Origin: Planctomycetota bacterium
Lineage (GTDB): Bacteria > Planctomycetota > Phycisphaerae > Phycisphaerales > SM1A02
Assembly (NCBI GenBank): GCA_017859745.1
Contig: JAFMML010000013.1
Location: 1 to 55,895 of the forward strand
Reading direction: 5' to 3'
DNA: 55,895 nucleotides
Shown here: positions 1-8,490 of the stretch, in pieces
How the letters are laid out: each line of letters opens with the position of its first letter
Position numbering within the stretch: the stretch's first letter is position 1
Made by a program: the position numbers and the translations under genes
The notes under the pieces: generated by a model
Told to the model about the DNA's origin: nothing
Databases searched by the model: none
The model's input: only the letters and a program-made list of their open reading frames with translations

Positions 1-238
1 GGACCTGTCGGACACGTCGGACCTGTCGGACACGTCGGACCTGTCGGACACGTCGGACGGGTCAGACCCGTCGGACCCGTCGGACCGGTCGGACCTGTCG
101 GACACGTCGGACCAGTCGGACGCGTCGGACGCGTCGGACGTGTCGGACCCGTCAGACCCGTCAGACCAGTCGGACCAGTCGGACGCGTCGGACGCGTCGG
201 ACCCGTCGGACCTGTCGGACACGTCGGACACGTCGGAC
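1..238 (+). repeat. 9-bp tandem repeat encoding Ser-Asp-X
   Basis: About 26 consecutive copies of the unit TCGGACNNG (occasionally TCAGACNNG) run from the left edge to about position 238 with no interruption. Ser and Asp codons are nearly invariant; only the third codon varies (CTG, ACG, CCG, CAG, GCG, GGG, CGG, GTG). At the left end CTG and ACG alternate, giving an 18-bp super-period. In the frame starting at base 2 it reads as an acidic Ser-Asp-X array. The repeat continues beyond the window, so its full size is unknown. Confidence 0.95.
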
Positions 239-757
239 GGTCTGACCCTTGGCCTCGATCGCGAGATCCCCGACGCGACGATCGTCTCGGGACGCATCGT
301 TCGAAGCGAGTCCGGCACCCTGCTTGCCGACGACCGCTACGAGATCGCCGGCGCCGGCACCGAGGAGGATCCCTACCGCGTCAGTTGGGAACTGCTCGTC
401 AGCGCCGGCGAGGGCTATCGCCCGCGGGTCGGGGACCGCGGCATGCCGCAACGGGTGGCGCTTCTCGACGGCGCCTGGATCGAGATCGAGGGCTACATCG
501 CCTTCCCGATGCTCGTGGGCACCGCGACCGAGGGCCTCGTCATGCTCAACCGCTGGGACGGCTGCTGCATCGGCGTGCCGCCGAGTCCCTACGACGCCAT
601 CGAGGTGAAGCTCGCGAACCCCGTCGTCCGCACTCGCATGCACGCGATCGACTACGGCACCGTCACCGGGAAGTTGTCGGTGTCGCCGTACCTCGTCGAG
701 AACTGGCTCGTCGGCCTCTATCTGATGGACGACGCGACCATGAAGATCGATCTCTGA
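2..757 (+). CDS. DUF3299 protein with Ser-Asp-X repeat N-terminus (5' partial)
   Basis: The frame is open from the left edge to the TGA at 755-757, giving at least 251 residues; the true start may lie outside the window. The first 79 residues or so are the Ser-Asp-X repeat. The remaining part resembles DUF3299 proteins: a segment [14 protein letters not shown] followed by [19 protein letters not shown] matches the family's usual pattern of a hydrophobic strand and then a Cys-x-x-VPP-P signature. DUF3299 proteins are typically exported or lipoprotein-like and of unknown function. A GTG at 140 inside the repeat is a possible start but has no ribosome binding site and an identical repeat context upstream, so I treat the repeat as part of the protein. 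The repeat could be a flexible, acidic surface linker; that is inference. The gene converges on the next one with 28 bases between the stops. Confidence 0.6.
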   Translation, partial: DLSDTSDLSDTSDLSDTSDGSDPSDPSDRSDLSDTSDQSDASDASDVSDPSDPSDQSDQSDASDASDPSDLSDTSDTSDGLTLGLDREIPDATIVSGRIVRSESGTLLADDRYEIAGAGTEEDPYRVSWELLVSAGEGYRPRVGDRGMPQRVALLDGAWIEIEGYIAFPMLVGTATEGLVMLNRWDGCCIGVPPSPYDAIEVKLANPVVRTRMHAIDYGTVTGKLSVSPYLVENWLVGLYLMDDATMKIDL

Positions 758-785
758 GCCCGATCCCCCGACGGATCGCGAGCGG

Positions 786-2681
786 TCACTTGGTCTTCGT
801 CCAGTGACCGAGCATCTCGGCGAGATCGCTTCCCGCAACCACGCCATCCCCATCGACGTCCGCGATCGGATCGTCGCTGCCCCAATGGCCGAGCAGGGTC
901 GCGAGGTCGGCGCCCCCCACCAGTCCGTCGCCGTCGAGGTCCGGTCTCGCCCACCCCGCGCGACTCCACAACAAGGAGAGATCCGCGCGGTCGAGATCCG
1001 CGTCGCCGTCGAGGTCCGCCGCCTCGCGGCCGGGGACGAGCGGCGTCTCGACCCACTCGAGCATCAGGTCGCGATCGGCGGCATCGACGTCGCCGTCGTC
1101 GTCGAGGTCCCCGAGACGACTCTCCGGCAGGATCGTCCAGACCTGATCGGCGGGGAGTCCCGTCAGGACCCGCTGCCCGCCGTCGCACGGCCAGACCACC
1201 ACGATCTCGTCCGCGACCGCGTCGCTGCCGAGGCCGTAGTGCAACGTCGTCTCGTGCTGGGCGAGATAGCCGTTCCCGCCCACGAGGACCTGGCGCCACT
1301 GAGCCCGCTGCCGCTTCGGTCCGCCGTGCCGGACGATCGCGACGGCGCCGACGCCGTGCCAGTTCGGAAACTCCCCGGCGATGCGAAGGCGGAGCCAGCG
1401 GCGATCCGCGGTCGCCTGGTTGAAGAAGATTTCCACGGGGTGACTCAGGTTGTTCAGCAGGACGTCGAGGTCGCCGTCGAGATCAAGATCGCCGTGCGCC
1501 ACCGTGAACGCGTCGGCCCCGTTGCCCGCGAGACCGGACACCGGCCCGATGTCGACCATGGGCGGACCACCGTCGTTGCGATAGAGCGAGTTCCCTTCGT
1601 CCTCGCTGACGACGTAGAGGTCGAGGTCCGCGTCGTTGTCGAAGTCCCAGAAGGTGGATCCCCAACTCATACGATCGTGGGTGCACCCCCACGCCTCCTC
1701 GGCCCGCACGAAGTCCGAGGGCGACTGCTGCAGCAGCAGCAGATTCGACCCCTCCATCGGCGGCACGTCGTTCACCGCGTTCGTCACGTGGATGTCGGGG
1801 CGGAGATCGCCGTCGAGATCGCCGATGCCGGCACTCATCGAGCACATCCCGATGCCGGTGCCGGTCTCCTCGGTGACGTCGACGAAGACTCCGCCGACAT
1901 TCCTCCAGAGACGGTTGGTCTGCTTCAGGTTGCCGCGGTCGTTCGCCAGGAAGAGATCCGGCCAGCTGTCGCCATCGTGGTCGAACATCGCACTCTGAAG
2001 ACTCGGCTGCGAAGAGGCGACGCCGAGCGCGACCGCGACCTCCTCGAAGGTGCCGTCGCCGCGATTGCGGTAGAGCAGGTTTCGCGACTCGCCACCCGGC
2101 AACGGATCGTGGTAGGTGCACACGTGCAGGTCGAGCCATCCGTCGCCGTCGAAGTCGGCGACGCTGGCGCCGGAGGTCCGACGCGTCGCGCCGAGACCGC
2201 TGCTCTCGGTCACATCGGTGAACTGGAACCCGCCGTCGTTTCGGTAGAGGCGGTCCGGTTCGGCCCACTGGCCGAAGAAGAGATCGAGATCCCGATCCCC
2301 ATCGTGGTCGAAGGCCAGCACCACCGACGCCTTGGCGAGCGGCAGGAGTCCGGCCGTGAAGGACCGGTTGACGAAGTGGCCGCCCCCGTCGTTCTCGAAG
2401 ATGCCCGGCAGGCCGTTGGAACGACCCACCAGCACGAGATCCGGATCACCGTCCCCGTCGAGATCCGCGATGGCGTTGCCGAAGCCGGCGGAGCCCTCGG
2501 TGAGCGCGCCCCACGGACCGCGCATCGTGTATTGGACCCCGCGGGCCCAGGACTCCTCCGTGAACAGCGGGTCCTGCGGCGCCGCCGACGCGGTCGCGGT
2601 CGCGGACACGACGACGAGAAGGACGCCCGCAGGGCGATGTGGAGATCGACGCCGATCCTGACACGAGTTCGCGTTCGTCAT
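786..2681 (-). CDS. Exported FG-GAP/ASPIC protein with C-terminal dockerin-like repeats (copy 2)
   Basis: 631 residues. The ATG at 2681 is preceded by GGAGG and overlaps the previous gene's TGA (ATGA), so translation is probably coupled. A hydrophobic stretch ending ATASAAPQ at residues 17-35 looks like a signal peptide. Then come repeated DxDxDxD segments (for example DLDGDGDPDLVLVG) typical of FG-GAP/VCBS beta-propeller blades, an ASPIC/UnbV-type domain around residues 430-510 (NWHGVGAVAIV, GGNGYLAQHETTLHYGLG), and a tail of about 110 residues with EF-hand-like loops (DLDGDGLVGGADLATLLGHW, DVDGDGVVAGSDLAEML). The tail resembles the dockerin-type domains common in Phycisphaerales exported proteins. 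It is predicted to be a secreted, calcium-binding surface protein; ligand unknown. It is a paralogue of the upstream gene with the same domain order. Confidence 0.85.
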   Translation of the reverse strand: MTNANSCQDRRRSPHRPAGVLLVVVSATATASAAPQDPLFTEESWARGVQYTMRGPWGALTEGSAGFGNAIADLDGDGDPDLVLVGRSNGLPGIFENDGGGHFVNRSFTAGLLPLAKASVVLAFDHDGDRDLDLFFGQWAEPDRLYRNDGGFQFTDVTESSGLGATRRTSGASVADFDGDGWLDLHVCTYHDPLPGGESRNLLYRNRGDGTFEEVAVALGVASSQPSLQSAMFDHDGDSWPDLFLANDRGNLKQTNRLWRNVGGVFVDVTEETGTGIGMCSMSAGIGDLDGDLRPDIHVTNAVNDVPPMEGSNLLLLQQSPSDFVRAEEAWGCTHDRMSWGSTFWDFDNDADLDLYVVSEDEGNSLYRNDGGPPMVDIGPVSGLAGNGADAFTVAHGDLDLDGDLDVLLNNLSHPVEIFFNQATADRRWLRLRIAGEFPNWHGVGAVAIVRHGGPKRQRAQWRQVLVGGNGYLAQHETTLHYGLGSDAVADEIVVVWPCDGGQRVLTGLPADQVWTILPESRLGDLDDDGDVDAADRDLMLEWVETPLVPGREAADLDGDADLDRADLSLLWSRAGWARPDLDGDGLVGGADLATLLGHWGSDDPIADVDGDGVVAGSDLAEMLGHWTKTK

Positions 2682-4594
2682 CCTCCGCCTCCCTGGGTCC
2701 AGTCGATCAGAATTCGTCCGAGATCGGCCCCGTCGACGACGCCGTCCGCGTTCACGTCCGCCAGCGGATCTCCGCCGCCCCACCGCGAGAGCATCTCCGA
2801 GAGATCCGCGGCATCGACCCCGCCGCTGCGGTCGAGGTCGGTGCGTCGCCACCCCGCCCGGTCGAAGAACGGCTCGAGGTCCGACCGGCCCACAGCCCCG
2901 TCGCCGTCGAGATCCATCATCTCTCGACCGGGCAAGAGGTCCTCTTCGAGCCAGGCGAGCAGCAGTGCGAGATCGTCGTCGCCCACGACGCCGTCCTCGT
3001 CGCCGTCGCCGAGGAGATCGGGATGATGGATCGTCCAGGCGGTGCCGGCAGGCAGATTGCGAACCACCCGCGCCGGCCCACCTGCAGGCCACCGGACCTC
3101 GATCTCGTCGATCACGTCGGCTTCGCCGAGACCGAAGTGCAGCACCAGCTCGCTCTGCCCCTTGAAGCCGTTGCCGCCAACGCGAATCTCGCCCCACTGC
3201 TCGACGAGATCGCCCGTGCCGAACACGTCGGCTCGCACCGTCGCCGTCGCGCCGACGGCGTGCCAGTTCGGATGGATCCCGGCGATCCGCAGGCGGCCCC
3301 ACCGCCGCGACGAGCCGGAGTGGTTCACCAGCAGCGCGACGTTGCGTCCCATGTCGTTCTGCACCATGTCGAGATCGCCGTCCCCGTCGACGTCGCCGAT
3401 CACCGAGACCATGGAGTCGCCGTCGGTGCCCTGCACGCCGAAGGTCTCGGCGCACTCCTGCATCGGCGGCGTCCCGACGTTGCGGAACAGCAGGTTGGGC
3501 ACGCAGGAGTTGTTGACGTAGAGGTCGAGGCGGCCGTCGTTGTCGAAGTCCCACAGGTGGGTTCCCCACCCGGTCTCGTCGACGGTGACGCCCCACTCCG
3601 CATCCGATCGGGTCCAGGTGCCGTCCCCCTGACTGAGCAGCAGGTGGTTGCCGGGCGCCGCGCCGAAGGTGACGCCGGTGTTGGTCAGGTAGAAGTCGGT
3701 CAGGCGATCGCCGTTCAGGTCGCCTGCGGCGAGTCCCATCGAGTTCAGTTCGACCCCCGCACCGCTCGGCTCGCTCACGTCGACGAACGCCCCCGCGTCG
3801 TTGCGCCACAGTTGGTTCGCCCCGAAGGCGTTGCGGTTGTCGTTGCTGAGGTACAAGCCCGGCCATCCGGTGTCGTCGACGGTCGCGAAGACCGCCTGGA
3901 ATCCCAGATAGGTCGAATCGACGCCTTCGGCGCCACCGACCTCCGCGAAGGTGCCGTCGCCGAGGTTCCGGTAGAGCAGGTTGCGGGAGAGTGCGGCATC
4001 GGGCGAGTAGTTGCAGACGTAGACGTCGAGCCAGCCGTCGCCGTCGTAGTCGCCCGCGTTGCAGCCCTGCGAATCCATCCACAGGCCGAGGCCGGCCTGC
4101 TCGGTGACGTCGGTGAAGACGAAGTCGCCGTCGTTGCGATGAAGGCGGGTCGATCCGGGAGCCTGCGTGAAGAGCAGGTCGAGATCTCGATCGCCATCGA
4201 AGTCGAAGGCGATCACCCCGCTGCCATCGGCGAGGGGGAACATTCCCGATCCGAAGGATCTATTGAGGAAGTGCCCCGTGCCGTCGTTCTCGAAGATGCC
4301 CGGCAAGCCGTTGCTTCGTCCCAGCAGCACCAGGTCGAGATCGTCGTCGCCGTCGAGATCCGCGAGGGCCATGCCCCAGCCGAAGGCGCCGGTGGCCTGG
4401 TACCCGGGCATCGTGTATTGGATCCCCCGCGACCACCCCTCCTCGGTGAAGGGAAGTTCCTGACCGATGGCGGCAGTCCCGGCAAGACCGATCCCCGACG
4501 CCATGATCACCATGACCACCACGCCCAGCGCGCCCACCGCGCCCGCAGCACCGCGGCGGATCTCCTTCTCTGGCTCTTGAGGACCTGTCGGCAT
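2678..4594 (-). CDS. Exported FG-GAP/ASPIC protein with C-terminal dockerin-like repeats (copy 1)
   Basis: 638 residues from the ATG at 4594, chosen over an in-frame ATG 102 bases upstream because a GGGAG lies a few bases before it and it gives a short basic N-terminus followed by a hydrophobic signal segment (residues 17-45). Domain order: signal peptide, FG-GAP/VCBS blades rich in DLDGDDDLDLVLLG-like loops (about 60-420), an ASPIC/UnbV domain (about 425-510; NWHAVGATATV, GGNGFKGQSELVLHFGLG), then dockerin-like EF-hand loops (DLDGDGAVGRSDLE, DVNADGVVDGADLGRILIDW). This is the general architecture of CRTAC1-like extracellular proteins. First gene of a two-gene unit; the stop overlaps the start of its paralogue. 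Predicted secreted; function unknown beyond calcium binding and adhesion or scaffolding by analogy. Confidence 0.87.
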   Translation of the reverse strand: MPTGPQEPEKEIRRGAAGAVGALGVVVMVIMASGIGLAGTAAIGQELPFTEEGWSRGIQYTMPGYQATGAFGWGMALADLDGDDDLDLVLLGRSNGLPGIFENDGTGHFLNRSFGSGMFPLADGSGVIAFDFDGDRDLDLLFTQAPGSTRLHRNDGDFVFTDVTEQAGLGLWMDSQGCNAGDYDGDGWLDVYVCNYSPDAALSRNLLYRNLGDGTFAEVGGAEGVDSTYLGFQAVFATVDDTGWPGLYLSNDNRNAFGANQLWRNDAGAFVDVSEPSGAGVELNSMGLAAGDLNGDRLTDFYLTNTGVTFGAAPGNHLLLSQGDGTWTRSDAEWGVTVDETGWGTHLWDFDNDGRLDLYVNNSCVPNLLFRNVGTPPMQECAETFGVQGTDGDSMVSVIGDVDGDGDLDMVQNDMGRNVALLVNHSGSSRRWGRLRIAGIHPNWHAVGATATVRADVFGTGDLVEQWGEIRVGGNGFKGQSELVLHFGLGEADVIDEIEVRWPAGGPARVVRNLPAGTAWTIHHPDLLGDGDEDGVVGDDDLALLLAWLEEDLLPGREMMDLDGDGAVGRSDLEPFFDRAGWRRTDLDRSGGVDAADLSEMLSRWGGGDPLADVNADGVVDGADLGRILIDWTQGGGG

Positions 4595-4778
4595 CGAGAT
4601 CTCCCGCCCGGCGACCAGGGAATCTGAGCCCAGGACACGCGGCGAGGCAACTCCTTGTTCACGAATATCCAGCCAGAGGGTGTCCGGACGCGGCACAGAA
4701 TGCGCCGCCCGTACGCCCTGCGACCCACCGCCCGAGAACGATGCAACGTCGCTCGGCCAGTGCTATCGTCGCGCCGCC

Positions 4779-4852
4779 GGGCTGGTAGCTCAGCGGTCCA
4801 GAGCAGTCGACTCATAATCGATCAGACCTCGGTTCGAATCCGAGCCAGCCCA
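4779..4852 (+). tRNA. tRNA with CAU anticodon (elongator Met or Ile2)
   Basis: A 74-base cloverleaf. The acceptor stem GGGCTGG/CCAGCCC is perfectly paired with discriminator A; D stem GCTC/GAGC; anticodon stem GTCGA/TCGAT with loop CTCATAA; T stem CTCGG/CCGAG with loop TTCGAAT. CCA is not encoded. It is not the initiator type, since the anticodon stem lacks three G-C pairs at the loop end. The anticodon arm (GCAGTCGACTCATAATCGAT) is close to that of tRNA-Ile2, whose CAU is modified to lysidine, so the amino acid cannot be assigned safely between Met and Ile. A TGC-TATCGT element at 4761-4769 could be its extended -10. Confidence 0.92.
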
Positions 4853-4950
4853 TGCTCCGGCAGCGGAGGCCCATCCCTCCCGTTCCGACAGTGTCCGGCT
4901 CCGGCCAGCGCGGAGGGAATCCGGGCACCGTCGATCGCGAAGGCGGCGAC

Positions 4951-6027
4951 ATGACCCCGCCGAGCGACTCCACTCCAGACGCGACCCCAGAGCCGACCTC
5001 CAACCCGACGCGGACGACCGCCGCTCCGACCCTCGGGAGTCTCGCGACGGCCCCGGCGTCTCCAGTTCCATCGCCCATTTGGATGCGGCGCTGGCTGCTT
5101 GCCGCGGGTCTCTACAACCTCGTCTGGGGTGCCGGTGTGGTCCTCTGGCCGCAGGGACTTGTCGCGGTGGCGGGCCTCGAAATGACCTCGGCGGGCCTCG
5201 CCATCTGGCAGTGTCTGGGCATGGTGATCGGCGTCTACGGCATCGGCTACCTCGCGGCGAGCCTGGCTCCGTTGAAGCACTGGCCGATCACCCTCGTCGG
5301 TCTGCTCGGCAAGATCTTCGGGCCGATCGGCTTCGTCTGGACCGCCGCCCGCGGCGAGATCCCCTGGGCCTTCGGCTGGACGATCCTGACGAACGATCTG
5401 ATCTGGTGGATCCCGTTCGCGCTGATCCTTCGCGGGGCGTGGATTCGATCCCGCTTCGAGGGCGTCTCCGCGGAGGGACCGGCGGACTTCGCGGAACTCG
5501 CCGAGCGGGCGATCGTGCGCACGCCCGGCGCCGCCGGCGAGTCCGACGCCACGCTTGCTGCACGCTCGCGATCTCGGCCGCTGCTGCTGGTGTTCCTGCG
5601 CCATGCCGGCTGCACCTTCTGCCGGGAGGCGGTTCGCGACGTGCTCGCACGGCGCGCCGCGATCGAGTCCGCCGGTGCCGAACCGGTGCTCGTCCACATG
5701 GGAACGCCCGAAGAGGGCGACCGCTTCCTCGAGCGTCTCGGTGCTCGCGCCATCGCCCGCATCTCCGATCCCGAGCGCGTGCTCTACCACGCCGCCGGCC
5801 TCGAACGCGGCACCTTCGGCGAGCTCTTCGGACCTCGAAACTTGGTGCGGGCGATCGCCGCGGCCCGCCACGGCGTCGGCTACGCGATCGGCGATCCCCT
5901 GCAGATGCCCGGAACCGCGCTCGTTCGCGATGGTCGACCGATCCGGGTCCACCGACACCGCTTCGCAGGCGAGCGACCCGACTACGCGACGCTCGCCTGT
6001 CCGGTCCCCGAGGTCGCGGGGGCCTGA
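4951..6027 (+). CDS. Membrane protein fused to a peroxiredoxin/thioredoxin-like domain
   Basis: 358 residues from the ATG at 4951. An upstream in-frame ATG at 4852 is rejected because it overlaps the tRNA end. The N-terminal half has about four hydrophobic segments (residues 45-170; for example LLAAGLYNLVWGAGVVLWP and WTILTNDLIWWIPFALIL). The C-terminal half (about 200-358) is a thioredoxin-fold domain with FLRHAGCTFCREAV, Cys at about residues 221 and 224, the signature of the AhpC/TSA-like SelL-related redox family. The Cys pair should face the cytoplasm or periplasm depending on topology, which I cannot settle. A membrane-anchored thiol redox function is inferred. The 3' end overlaps the convergent copper ATPase gene by 46 bases. 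Confidence 0.75.
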   Translation: MTPPSDSTPDATPEPTSNPTRTTAAPTLGSLATAPASPVPSPIWMRRWLLAAGLYNLVWGAGVVLWPQGLVAVAGLEMTSAGLAIWQCLGMVIGVYGIGYLAASLAPLKHWPITLVGLLGKIFGPIGFVWTAARGEIPWAFGWTILTNDLIWWIPFALILRGAWIRSRFEGVSAEGPADFAELAERAIVRTPGAAGESDATLAARSRSRPLLLVFLRHAGCTFCREAVRDVLARRAAIESAGAEPVLVHMGTPEEGDRFLERLGARAIARISDPERVLYHAAGLERGTFGELFGPRNLVRAIAAARHGVGYAIGDPLQMPGTALVRDGRPIRVHRHRFAGERPDYATLACPVPEVAGA

Positions 6028-8228
6028 CCCGAGCCCGGATCGGCCGGGACTCCCGCCTCGCCCCGCCGGAAGCGGCGCCGGAGCCTCAGGGCGTTGCCGA
6101 CCACCGAGAGATCCGACAGGGCCATGGCGCCGGCGGCGATCAGCGGCCCGTGCACGCCGAGCAGGCCCAGCGCCGCCACGGGAATCATCGAGGCGTTGTA
6201 GGCGAAGGCCAGAAACAGGTTCTGGCGGATCGTCGAGAGCGCCATGCGGGCGATCCGTACGGTCTCCGGAATCGAAGTGGTTCGATCGCCGGGGACGACG
6301 ATGCCCGCGGACTCGATCGCCACCGTGGTGCCCGAGGCCATGGCGAGGCCGACCTCCGCGCCGGCGAGCGCCGCGGCGTCGTTGATGCCGTCGCCGACCA
6401 TGACGGTGCCGGAACCGTGCGCGGCGATCACGGTCCGCTTGCGATCTGGATCCGCATCCGCCTCGACGTCGGCAGCGTCGATGCCGACGGCCTCTGCGAC
6501 CTCGAGAGCCCGCGATCTGCGGTCGCCGCTGAGCATCGAGATCTCGAGCCCCAGTTCTCGCAACGCCGCGACCGCAGCCTTCGCATCGGGTCGAGGACGA
6601 TCGGCGAGATCGATCCGCCCCCACGGTTCACCCGCCACGATCACCTCGCACGAGGCGGTCTCGCTTCGAAGCACCTCCACGGTCCGCCCTTCGACGGTGC
6701 CCCGGACGCCCCGGCCGGGCAGCGCCTCGAAGTCGTCCACCGCACGAATCCTGGCGCCGCGGTCCCGCGCCGCCGCGACGATCGCCTTCGCCAGCGGGTG
6801 CTCGCTCGCCTGCTCGACGCTTGCCGCGATCGACAGGAGTTCGACCGCACTGCGACCGCCCTCGATCTCGGTGCCGACCACCGACGGTCGTCCGGTGGTC
6901 AGGGTGCCGGTCTTGTCGAAGACGACCCGGCGGGCTCGCCCCGCCCGTTCGAGACTCGCGGCGTCCCGAACGAGGATTCCGCGGCGGGCGGCATGGCCCG
7001 TGGCGACGACCACGGCAAGCGGCGTCGCGATGCCCAGCGCGCAGGGACAGGCGATGATCAGGACCGTGACCATCGAGATCGCACCGGTCGCCGGATCGCC
7101 CGCGATCGACCAGACGCCCAGGGTGACGAGGGCGATGGCGACCACCACGGGCACGAACACCGCCGAGACCCGATCCGCGACCCGCTGGATGTCGGCGCGG
7201 CTCGAACGGGCCTCCTCGACCATGCGGGCAATGCGGGCAAGGGTGCTGCCGCGGCCGGCGACCGTGGCCTCGACGATCAGCGAGCCGGTCGTGTTGATCG
7301 CGCCCGCGATCACCGGATCGCCGACGCTCCGATCGACGGGGAGGCTCTCGCCGGTCAGTACGCTCTCGTCGAGGGCGGAGCGACCCTCGATCACCCGACC
7401 GTCGATCGGCACCCGTTCGCCGGGATGGATCCGGACCACGTCGCCGGAGACGAGCATCGACGAGGGCACCTCCTCGAAGTCCCCGTCCTCGCGACGTCGC
7501 AGGGCGAGTTCCGGCTGCAGGTCGAGCAGTTCCCGAATCGCGGCGCCGGCCCCGGCGGAGGCACGGGCCTCGAGCCAGTGGCCGAGGCTGATCAGGCCGA
7601 GCAGCGCCGCCATCTCGGCGAAGTAGGTCGGCTGGCCTTCGAGGACTCCTCGCCCCCGCCCGACGAGCACCAGCACGCTGAAGATCCAGGCCGTCGTCGC
7701 ACCGATCGAGATCAGCGTGTCCATGTTGGACGTGCCGCGCTTCGCCGCTTCGAACGCCGAGCGGTAGAAGCCGCCGCCGACGAACGCGAGCACGCCGGTG
7801 CCGGCGACGGCCAGGCCGACATCCAGCCACGTCGGATGCCCCAGCGCGTGGGCGCTCCAGTGAAGGACCTCCATCGGAATCCAGCACGAGATCGCGGCGA
7901 CCGCCCGACGCCGCCAGCCGTTGCGATGCCGCAGATCCTCTCGCTCCAGGCGGCTTCGAAGTTCGTGCGGATCCTCCTCGACCTCGTCGGGGGCGGCGGG
8001 GAAGCCGCTGGCGGTGATGCGTTCGGCGATCTCGTCCGGGTCGAGTCCGTCGCCCCGGACGAGGGCTCGACCGCCCCCGACATCGACCGAGGCCGAATCG
8101 ACGCCGGGGAGGACCTCGATCGCCCGGCGCACCGACCCCGCACAGCCGGCGCAGTGCATGCCCTCGACGCGAAAGGCATGGACCCGAGTGCCGGGGGTGC
8201 GCGGAGTGGTGGAGTCGGATCGAGTCAC
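5982..8228 (-). CDS. copA: Copper-transporting P1B-type ATPase (CopA-like)
   Basis: 748 residues, GTG start. It exports Cu(I) from the cytoplasm using ATP. Domains: an N-terminal heavy-metal-associated domain with MHCAGC (Cys 26 and 29), transmembrane helices, an actuator domain with TGES, a CPC metal site in the membrane at about 394-396, the phosphorylation motif DKTGTLT with Asp at about 438, the SEHPLA nucleotide-binding motif, a GDGIND hinge, and final helices with YNASMIPVAALG and MALSDLSVV. The CPC and YN motifs favour Cu(I) (P1B-1). The last helix has Met-Ala-Leu-Ser-Asp rather than the usual Met-Ala-Leu-Ser-Ser. It stands alone, with no metal-chaperone or regulator gene beside it; the convergent redox fusion is the nearest neighbour. 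Confidence 0.93.
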   Translation of the reverse strand: MTRSDSTTPRTPGTRVHAFRVEGMHCAGCAGSVRRAIEVLPGVDSASVDVGGGRALVRGDGLDPDEIAERITASGFPAAPDEVEEDPHELRSRLEREDLRHRNGWRRRAVAAISCWIPMEVLHWSAHALGHPTWLDVGLAVAGTGVLAFVGGGFYRSAFEAAKRGTSNMDTLISIGATTAWIFSVLVLVGRGRGVLEGQPTYFAEMAALLGLISLGHWLEARASAGAGAAIRELLDLQPELALRRREDGDFEEVPSSMLVSGDVVRIHPGERVPIDGRVIEGRSALDESVLTGESLPVDRSVGDPVIAGAINTTGSLIVEATVAGRGSTLARIARMVEEARSSRADIQRVADRVSAVFVPVVVAIALVTLGVWSIAGDPATGAISMVTVLIIACPCALGIATPLAVVVATGHAARRGILVRDAASLERAGRARRVVFDKTGTLTTGRPSVVGTEIEGGRSAVELLSIAASVEQASEHPLAKAIVAAARDRGARIRAVDDFEALPGRGVRGTVEGRTVEVLRSETASCEVIVAGEPWGRIDLADRPRPDAKAAVAALRELGLEISMLSGDRRSRALEVAEAVGIDAADVEADADPDRKRTVIAAHGSGTVMVGDGINDAAALAGAEVGLAMASGTTVAIESAGIVVPGDRTTSIPETVRIARMALSTIRQNLFLAFAYNASMIPVAALGLLGVHGPLIAAGAMALSDLSVVGNALRLRRRFRRGEAGVPADPGSGQAPATSGTGQASVA

Positions 8229-8490
8229 GGCGAGAGCGAAGGACCGGCCTGAAACGGGCGACGGGAGGCGGGAAGAGCGACGGAGACGGCGAACACGGAT
8301 ATCCAGACCCGCGATCCGCCTCCTGTCGCAGCGTAGGTCCTTCTCGTCCTCGAGCCCGTCCCACGGCCGCCCCGGCGCGTGGGAGGTCCCGAAACCAACC
8401 CGCGAGCGACCCTTCCGAACCCCGCATGAAGATCCGCGGCACGGTGGCGTGGTGCCGGATTCGCGTCGATACTAGAGTGACGGTATCCAG

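Noticed and set aside
1-238. CRISPR array
   Set aside because: Units are only 9 bp without spacers and keep a coding frame.
161-853. Minus-strand frame ending in Val-Arg-Arg repeats
   Set aside because: It is the antisense reading of the Ser-Asp-X array and the DUF3299 domain, and its 5' end overlaps the dockerin-like gene.
804-4627. Two long plus-strand frames opposite the FG-GAP proteins, rich in Val-Glu-Val-Glu-like repeats
   Set aside because: The repetition is the reverse complement of the Asp-Gly-Asp codons of the real proteins; no start signals or domains.
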